Source: Aedoeadaptatus coxii (GTDB lineage: Bacteria; Bacillota; Clostridia; Tissierellales; Peptoniphilaceae). From it: DNA of 54,157 nt. The stretch lies in the NCBI RefSeq assembly GCF_001553115.1, contig NZ_KQ960178.1, positions 43,042 to 97,198 on the forward strand, written 5' to 3'. Of the stretch, positions 48,906 through 54,157 are shown one piece after another. Position 1 is the first letter of the stretch. Each line of letters starts with the position of its first letter. A program made the position numbers and the translations under genes. The notes beneath the pieces were generated by a model that was given only the letters and a program-made list of their open reading frames with translations, made no database searches and was not told the DNA's origin.

Positions 48906-50693
48906 ATGGTGCGAGAACAAGTTAAACAACTGCTTTCCCTTATGAAGGAAAGAGACATCGATGTCTACATCGTGCCGTCTGAAGATTTTCATCAAAGCGA
49001 ATATGTCGGCGAATTTTTTAAAGCCCGCGCATATGTATCCGGTTTTACCGGCAGTGCAGGTACTGTCGTCGCAACGGCTGATGAAGTATGTCTTTGGACC
49101 GACGGACGTTATTTCCTTCAAGCGGGAGATCAATTAAAAGGCACGGGTATTGTCTTACAAAAAATGGGTGAACCCGGCGTGCCTACCGTGATGGAATACA
49201 TAAAATCCCATCTTCCCAAAGGTGGAACCCTCGGTTTCGACGGCCGTACGATTTCCGTATCCGACGGCGCCGCTTATGAAGCGCTCGCTGAAGAAAAGGA
49301 AGGTTCTATTACCTATAATATGGATCTTGTCGGCGAAATTTGGGAAAATCGCCCGCCCCTTTCCGAAAAGAAAGCGTTTAAACTGGCAGAAGATATTACC
49401 GGCGAAAGTGCTCAATCGAAACTTGCGCGCATTCGCAAAGTCATGGAAGAAAAGGGAACGGACACCCATATTGTCGCATCCCTTGACGACGTCTGCTGGA
49501 TTTTAAATATCCGCGGCGACGATATTTTGTTCTCGCCCATCGTCTTGAGTTACGCCGTCATTACCATGGACGACATGGTGCTTTTCATCGACGAAGCGAA
49601 ACTCGACGACGGGATGAAAGAAGAATTCAAAGCGCTTAATGTCTCCATCCGTCCTTACAACGCCATTTACGACTACGTCAAGGACTTAAAGGATCGCTCC
49701 ATTTTAATCGATCCTTCCAAGATGAACTACGCGCTTTACGAAAATATTCCTGCTGAAAACCACGTGGTGGAAGCGGCCAATCCTTCGATTATCATGAAAG
49801 CCATGAAAAACGAAGTGGAAGTTAAAAACATGGCCATCGCCCACGTTAAAGACGGCGTCGCCTGGACCAAGTTTATGTACTGGTTGAAGCACACCATCGG
49901 CAAGGAAGAAATTACCGAAATCGGCGCAAGCGATAAATTGGAAGACTTCCGTAAAGAACAAGAAGGCTATATGTGGCCCTCTTTCGCTCCCATTAGCGGT
50001 TACGGACAACATGCCGCCGTCGTGCATTACACCGCCGACGAAGAGAGCGACATTCCCTTGGAACCGAAAGGCCTTTACCTTTCCGATACGGGTTCGAACT
50101 TTGCAGAAGGTTCTACCGATATTACCCGTACCATCGCCCTCGGTGAATTGACCGATGAAGAAATTTTCCACTTCACCCTCGTATTAAAGAGCCATTTAGG
50201 TCTCGCCATGGTGAAATTTCCCTACGGCGCACACGGCTATTCCCTGGATTACGCCGCAAGAAAGCCTTTCTGGGATCTTCAATTGGATTTCAACCACGGC
50301 ACAGGCCACGGCATCGGCCAGCTTTTAAATATTCACGAAGGCCCCACAGGCTTCCGCTACAAAATCAATGTAGCGAAAAATGAACATCACCAAATCGAAC
50401 CGGGCATGATCCTTACCGATGAACCGGGAATCTATATCGCCGGCAAACACGGCATTCGCTTGGAAAACTGTATGTTGGTCGTAAAAGGCGATACCAACGA
50501 ATACGGTACCTGGATGCATCTGGAACCCCTTACATTGGTTCCCTTCGATCTCGATGCAGTAGACGTATCCTTGCTCACGAGCGAAGAAATAGCCTACTTA
50601 AACGGCTACAATGAATTAGTTTTCAAGACCATTTCGCCCTACTTAGAGGATGAAGAGGTAGAATGGCTGAAAAAATACACAAAACAATTATAG
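48906..50693 (+). CDS. pepP: Xaa-Pro aminopeptidase (M24B, three-domain)
   Basis: A 595-residue metallo-aminopeptidase that removes the N-terminal residue ahead of proline. Two creatinase-like N-terminal domains (about 1-130 and 155-310) precede the catalytic domain (about 315-540) and a C-terminal extension. Metal ligands are visible in YLSDTGSNFAEGSTDITRT (two Asp), NHGTGHGIGQLLNIHEGP (His), LTDEPGIYI and HGIRLENCM (two Glu). The length matches the large aminopeptidase P type of eukaryotes and some Firmicutes. AAAGGAG lies before the ATG. A peptide transporter follows after 9 bases. Confidence 0.95.
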   Translation: MVREQVKQLLSLMKERDIDVYIVPSEDFHQSEYVGEFFKARAYVSGFTGSAGTVVATADEVCLWTDGRYFLQAGDQLKGTGIVLQKMGEPGVPTVMEYIKSHLPKGGTLGFDGRTISVSDGAAYEALAEEKEGSITYNMDLVGEIWENRPPLSEKKAFKLAEDITGESAQSKLARIRKVMEEKGTDTHIVASLDDVCWILNIRGDDILFSPIVLSYAVITMDDMVLFIDEAKLDDGMKEEFKALNVSIRPYNAIYDYVKDLKDRSILIDPSKMNYALYENIPAENHVVEAANPSIIMKAMKNEVEVKNMAIAHVKDGVAWTKFMYWLKHTIGKEEITEIGASDKLEDFRKEQEGYMWPSFAPISGYGQHAAVVHYTADEESDIPLEPKGLYLSDTGSNFAEGSTDITRTIALGELTDEEIFHFTLVLKSHLGLAMVKFPYGAHGYSLDYAARKPFWDLQLDFNHGTGHGIGQLLNIHEGPTGFRYKINVAKNEHHQIEPGMILTDEPGIYIAGKHGIRLENCMLVVKGDTNEYGTWMHLEPLTLVPFDLDAVDVSLLTSEEIAYLNGYNELVFKTISPYLEDEEVEWLKKYTKQL

Positions 50694-50702
50694 GAGGAAA
50701 AC

Positions 50703-52034
50703 ATGAACACTAAAACGAAGATGCCCTTCGGGTTTTATGTCGTCTCCCTAGGCTTCTCCATGGAGCGTTTTGCATTTTATTCTGCAAAATGGCTTATGAC
50801 GGTAATGGTTGCAGCTGCCGTCGTCAACGGAGGCCTTGGAATGACAGATGCCGATGCGGCTAAGATGAGTGCAAATCTCGTCGCCTGGACTTATGTCGCG
50901 CCTTTATTCGGCTCGATTATCTCTGACCGCTTTATCGGTGCAAGATACTTGATCCCCGTCGGGATGATCCTTATGGGAGCAGGCTATTTAATCGGTTGGC
51001 AAGCTACTACTCCGGCCATGATCAATCTTATGATCGCCGTCGTCTCCATCGGTACCGGTTTATTTAAGCCCCAATCCAACGCTATTACAGGCCGTCTTTT
51101 CGACGATCCGAAAGTACTGGATACAGCTTTCTCAACGCAATATTCATTTGTTAATATCGGTTCCTTTATCGGTACGACGATTATCGGTATTTTGGCCCTT
51201 AGCAAAGGTTACTCCTTCTGCTTCTTAGTATGCGGCATTATCATGTTCATCAACGCCGTTTGGTTTGTCTTCGGTTGGAGATACCTCGGCGATGCCGGTA
51301 AAAAACCCTTTAAAGTTGACGAACGTAAAGCCCTCGATGACGCGGCTGAAGAAAGAGAAGAAAAACGTCCCCTTACCACTATCGAAAAGAAACGTGTGGG
51401 TGCCATTGTTCTCGTATCGGCATTCTCTACCATTTTCTGGTTGTTCTGGTACTTGGCATACATGCCCGTTTACTTCCACTGGGCAGGCGACAACCCGGCT
51501 GCTAACTGGATGATCGGCAACTTCGAAGTGCCCACCGCATGGTTCGACTCCTTGAACGCACTTTGCTGTATTACCCTCGGCCCGATCCTCGGTGCATTCT
51601 GGGCTAAACGTGCAAGAAGCGCCAAAGGCGACTTCAACATGTTCCAAAAAACATCCTTCGGTATGTTGTTATTAGGTCTCGCTTATATTATTTTCGCCGT
51701 TGCAGATATCGCAAGAGGCAGCAATCTGGCTAACCTCGGCTGGATCGTAGCCTTCGGTATTACCTTATCCTTAGGCGAAATGGTCTTCTCTCCCCTTGGA
51801 AACTCCTTTATTTCCAAGTTTGCTCCGGCAAGACTCTTATCGGTTATGATGAGTGTTTGGACATTGGCTGTTTTCGCATCGGCTAAGACCTACGGCTATC
51901 TCTATGAGTTCACCTTGAACTTCCCCTTCGCCAAAACCTACTTCGTGATTGCGGCCATCGCCATTGTGTGCGGTCTCATCCTCTTTGCCGTAAGCCCGAA
52001 ATTAAACAGTTTAGTAGTGGAAGACGAAGAATAA
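50703..52034 (+). CDS. dtpT: POT/PTR family peptide:proton symporter
   Basis: A 443-residue membrane transporter of the major facilitator superfamily, proton-coupled oligopeptide group. The family motif ExxERF appears as SMERFAFYSAKW near residue 20, and the PTR2 region as FSTQYSFVNIGSFIG near 145. About twelve helices are visible, with a charged central loop (about 200-225). It is somewhat shorter than Lactococcus DtpT. Between two proline peptidases, it probably imports di- and tripeptides, including proline peptides. AGGAGG precedes the ATG. Confidence 0.9.
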   Translation: MNTKTKMPFGFYVVSLGFSMERFAFYSAKWLMTVMVAAAVVNGGLGMTDADAAKMSANLVAWTYVAPLFGSIISDRFIGARYLIPVGMILMGAGYLIGWQATTPAMINLMIAVVSIGTGLFKPQSNAITGRLFDDPKVLDTAFSTQYSFVNIGSFIGTTIIGILALSKGYSFCFLVCGIIMFINAVWFVFGWRYLGDAGKKPFKVDERKALDDAAEEREEKRPLTTIEKKRVGAIVLVSAFSTIFWLFWYLAYMPVYFHWAGDNPAANWMIGNFEVPTAWFDSLNALCCITLGPILGAFWAKRARSAKGDFNMFQKTSFGMLLLGLAYIIFAVADIARGSNLANLGWIVAFGITLSLGEMVFSPLGNSFISKFAPARLLSVMMSVWTLAVFASAKTYGYLYEFTLNFPFAKTYFVIAAIAIVCGLILFAVSPKLNSLVVEDEE

Positions 52035-52068
52035 AACACAATTGTTTGGTTACTGAAAGGAGCCTGAC

Positions 52069-53154
52069 ATGAATCAAGAACGTCTTAAACGTATACTACA
52101 AGGTATGAAAGATCGCGGCGTCGATGAAATGATTATTTCCGACCCCGTAGCAATTTATTACTTGCTCGGCAGAAAAATCGTTCCCGGCGAACGCATGCTC
52201 GTACTCTACCTCAATATCGATGGAACATCGAAACTCGTTATTAACGAATTGTTCCCCCAAGATGGCGATGTAGGCGTCGATCTCGTTTGGTATAACGACA
52301 TCGACGACGGCGTCAAAATTCTTTCCGATCATATGACCAAAGGAAAGGTCATCGGCATCGACAAGAACTGGGCAAGCCACTTCTTGCTACGTCTTCAAGA
52401 ACTTCATCCCGAACTTAAATACGTCAACGGTTCTGAAATCGTCGACGACGTACGTCAAATTAAAGATGAAGACGAAAAACAACTTATGCGCGAATCGTCG
52501 AAAATTTGCGACGCTGTTATGGAAGAACTTATTCCCTGGGTCGTTAAAGGCCTTACGGAAAATGAACTCGGCGCAAAAGTTGCTGAACTTTTCGCAAAAC
52601 ACGGTGTATCGGAAATGTCCTTCGATCCCATTACCGCTTACGGACGCGGCGGCGCCGATCCTCACCACGTAACCGACGATTCCAAAGGTAAGAGAGGCGA
52701 TTCCGTCGTCCTCGATATCGGCGGATTCTACAAAGGCTACGCGTCGGATATGACCCGTACTGTCTTTATCGGCGAAGCCAGCGAAAAGGCGCGCGAAGTT
52801 TACGAAATCGTAAAAGAAGCAAACCTTCGCGGTATTGCAGCAGCCAAACCCGGCAATCGCATGTGCGATGTAGACTTAGCTTGCCGCGATTATATTGAAT
52901 CGAAAGGCTACGGCGAATACTTTACTCACCGTACCGGCCACTCCATCGGCTTGGAAGACCACGAAGTCGGCGACGTTTCCTCTGTAAACGAAGCGATCAT
53001 TCGTCCGGGCCAATGCTTCTCCGTCGAACCGGGCATCTATTTATTAGATGAAGGCATCGGCGTACGTGTAGAAGACCTCGTCATCATCACCGAAGACGGT
53101 TGTGAAGTCTTAAACTCTGTAACCAAAGACCTCATTATCGTAGAGGAGGAATAA
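52069..53154 (+). CDS. pepQ: Xaa-Pro dipeptidase (M24B)
   Basis: A 361-residue metallopeptidase that splits Xaa-Pro dipeptides in the cytoplasm. An N-terminal creatinase-like domain (1-130) precedes the pita-bread catalytic domain. Ligands are in VLDIGGFYKGYASDMTRT (two Asp), HRTGHSIGLEDHE (His), SVEPGIYL and GVRVEDLV (two Glu). GAAAGGAG lies ahead of the ATG. It follows the transporter by 34 bases, and its end holds the Shine-Dalgarno sequence of the next gene. A small aminopeptidase P activity is an alternative. Confidence 0.93.
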   Translation: MNQERLKRILQGMKDRGVDEMIISDPVAIYYLLGRKIVPGERMLVLYLNIDGTSKLVINELFPQDGDVGVDLVWYNDIDDGVKILSDHMTKGKVIGIDKNWASHFLLRLQELHPELKYVNGSEIVDDVRQIKDEDEKQLMRESSKICDAVMEELIPWVVKGLTENELGAKVAELFAKHGVSEMSFDPITAYGRGGADPHHVTDDSKGKRGDSVVLDIGGFYKGYASDMTRTVFIGEASEKAREVYEIVKEANLRGIAAAKPGNRMCDVDLACRDYIESKGYGEYFTHRTGHSIGLEDHEVGDVSSVNEAIIRPGQCFSVEPGIYLLDEGIGVRVEDLVIITEDGCEVLNSVTKDLIIVEEE

Positions 53155-53155
53155 A

Positions 53156-54043
53156 ATGGTAAACGTTCGAGAAGGTCGCATGCCCTTTAAGGGATTCGAA
53201 ACCTATTACAGAATTACCAATCCCGAAGGAAAAAAAGCCGCCCTCGTACTCCTTCACGGAGGACCGGGCAGCACCCATAACTACTTCGAAGGATTTGATA
53301 AGCTGGCGGAATCCATCGATCGCCCCATTGTAATGTACGATCAAATCGGCTGTGGCCAATCGGCGACACCCGGCCATACGGAACTTTACAATGCCGAGGT
53401 ATGGATGGAAGAGCTCGACGCTTTGAGAGAACACTTAGGACTCGATAAAGTGCATCTGTTAGGTCAATCATGGGGCGGAATGCTCGCCATTTACTACATG
53501 ATGGAAAAAGATCCGAAAGGCGTACAATCCATCGTGTTGTCATCCACACTTCACTCCGCCAAACTTTGGAGAGAAGAACAATGGCGCAGAATCGATCGCT
53601 TTATGTCGAAAGAAGATCAAGAGACATTTAAAAAAGCGGAAGCCACCGAAAACTACGATGACCCCGCCTATTTAGAAGCCCTGGATCGCTTCATGGCACT
53701 TTATTGCGGTCCGACCATCGACGAACATTCACCGGAATATTTGACGCGCAAAAAAGAAAATAGCGGCGAAGTCTACGTGACAGGCTGGGGCGCCAACGAA
53801 TTCGGCCCCACCGGCACATTGGCAGGATACGATTACGTCGGTAAACTTTCAAAGATTACCGTACCCGCCCTGGTCATTAACGGCCAAATGGATCTTTCCA
53901 GCTGCTACATTTCAAAAAGCATGGCAGATGAGCTGCCCAACAGCCGTTGGAAACTCTTCCGCTACTCGCGCCATATGTGCTTTGTGGAAGAAGAAGAACA
54001 ATACTTCGACCTTATGCGCGAATGGCTCGGCGACAAAGAATAA
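53156..54043 (+). CDS. pip: Proline iminopeptidase (S33)
   Basis: A 295-residue alpha/beta hydrolase that releases N-terminal proline from peptides. HGGPGSTHNYFEG gives the oxyanion region, GQSWGGML near residue 106 the nucleophile, an aspartate in NGQMDLSS and the histidine in SRHMCFVEE the rest of the triad. The length and motif spacing match the Lactobacillus PepI/PIP group. It starts 1 base after pepQ, with AGAGGAGG inside that gene. With PepP, DtpT and PepQ it completes a set that imports and fully degrades proline peptides. Confidence 0.93.
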   Translation: MVNVREGRMPFKGFETYYRITNPEGKKAALVLLHGGPGSTHNYFEGFDKLAESIDRPIVMYDQIGCGQSATPGHTELYNAEVWMEELDALREHLGLDKVHLLGQSWGGMLAIYYMMEKDPKGVQSIVLSSTLHSAKLWREEQWRRIDRFMSKEDQETFKKAEATENYDDPAYLEALDRFMALYCGPTIDEHSPEYLTRKKENSGEVYVTGWGANEFGPTGTLAGYDYVGKLSKITVPALVINGQMDLSSCYISKSMADELPNSRWKLFRYSRHMCFVEEEEQYFDLMREWLGDKE

Positions 54044-54046
54044 TAT

Positions 54047-54084
54047 AAAGAAAGGCCTCTTGAAAAAGAGGTCTTTCTTTTATG
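54047..54084 (+). terminator. Terminator of the proline-peptide operon
   Basis: A 15-bp stem with one G-T pair and a GAAA loop (54047-54061 with 54066-54080) follows pip directly. Confidence 0.88.
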
Positions 54085-54127
54085 TAAGGGAAATTGTTGA
54101 GTATTTCTTTTTGAGAGGGAAAATGTT

Positions 54128-54157
54128 GGTTCTATGTCAACCATTGGGGAGTCTAGT
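54128..54157 (-). mobile_element. ISL3-family terminal repeat, cut by the window end
   Basis: Thirty bases identical to 11955-11984 end exactly at the last base of the window. They are the outer end of an ISL3 element whose body must lie beyond the window, in the same orientation as the remnant at 12 kb. Confidence 0.8.

Noticed and set aside
1-54157. CRISPR arrays, tRNA or rRNA genes
   Set aside because: No regularly spaced repeats, no clover-leaf-like tRNA sequences and no rRNA segments were found by reading both strands; a covariance-model search could still reveal something missed.

Overview
The window reads as a chromosomal segment of a low-to-moderate GC, anaerobic Firmicute. Strong AGGAGG ribosome-binding sites, sigma-A promoters with 17-base spacers, ATGA gene overlaps, S-layer-homology (SLH) proteins, a flavodiiron protein, an L-cysteine desulfidase and a peptide/proline-peptidase locus fit a Tissierellia/Peptoniphilaceae-type peptide fermenter. 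The taxonomic placement is inference; there is no rRNA gene in the window.

Layout. 0.1-3.7 kb: serine biosynthesis (serC-serA) with a DUF1015 gene. 3.7-6.2 kb (minus): a secreted SLH-CAP protein and a CNNM/CorC membrane protein. 6.3-11.9 kb: a colinear run of M18 aminopeptidase, two alpha/beta hydrolases, an M20 amidohydrolase, a thiamine-binding-type protein and a cysteine-free Mrp ATPase. 11.9-12.3 kb: a decayed ISL3-family insertion sequence. 12.4-13.6 kb (minus): L-cysteine desulfidase. 13.8-16.7 kb: pyrF-pyrE, a DUF1232 gene and an SLH protein. 16.7-19.7 kb (minus): an ABC exporter pair. 19.8-24.1 kb (minus): an aconitase-isocitrate dehydrogenase-citrate synthase operon that leads to 2-oxoglutarate. 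24.2-32.3 kb: a PHP phosphatase, two envelope proteins (YtxH, DUF948), a lipid kinase, a LacI regulator, an FMN-binding lipoprotein, a degenerate prolyl-tRNA synthetase-like protein and a third SLH protein.

32.4-33.9 kb is an AT-rich patch of mobile and defence debris around a CPBP-family membrane protease. 34.0-36.3 kb holds a PHP phosphatase and gltX. 36.6-41.7 kb is an AT-richer island that looks like one regulated unit: a DUF1858-DUF438-hemerythrin-PAS protein, a Crp/Fnr regulator, a frameshifted DUF1858 gene, a double cupin, a ferredoxin and a flavodiiron protein. Two promoters in it carry the same palindrome (GTTGY-N4-RCAAC) exactly 22 bases ahead of an identical TACAAT box, which places the site at -41.5, as expected for class II Crp/Fnr activation. 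I consider this the best candidate for an undescribed system, probably for nitric oxide, oxygen or redox stress.

41.7-42.1 kb is a non-coding stretch with several perfect hairpins, one of 17 bp. 42.3-45.6 kb carries small membrane proteins, a metallo-beta-lactamase-fold hydrolase, an AbrB/RelE-type toxin-antitoxin pair, a 55-residue tautomerase and a cysteine-rich C_GCAxxG_C_C protein. 45.7-48.6 kb is a cobalamin riboswitch followed by btuFCD. 48.9-54.0 kb is a proline-peptide utilisation operon: aminopeptidase P, POT peptide transporter, Xaa-Pro dipeptidase, proline iminopeptidase. The window stops inside a second copy of the ISL3 terminal repeat seen at 11.96 kb, so the end probably lies at an insertion sequence.
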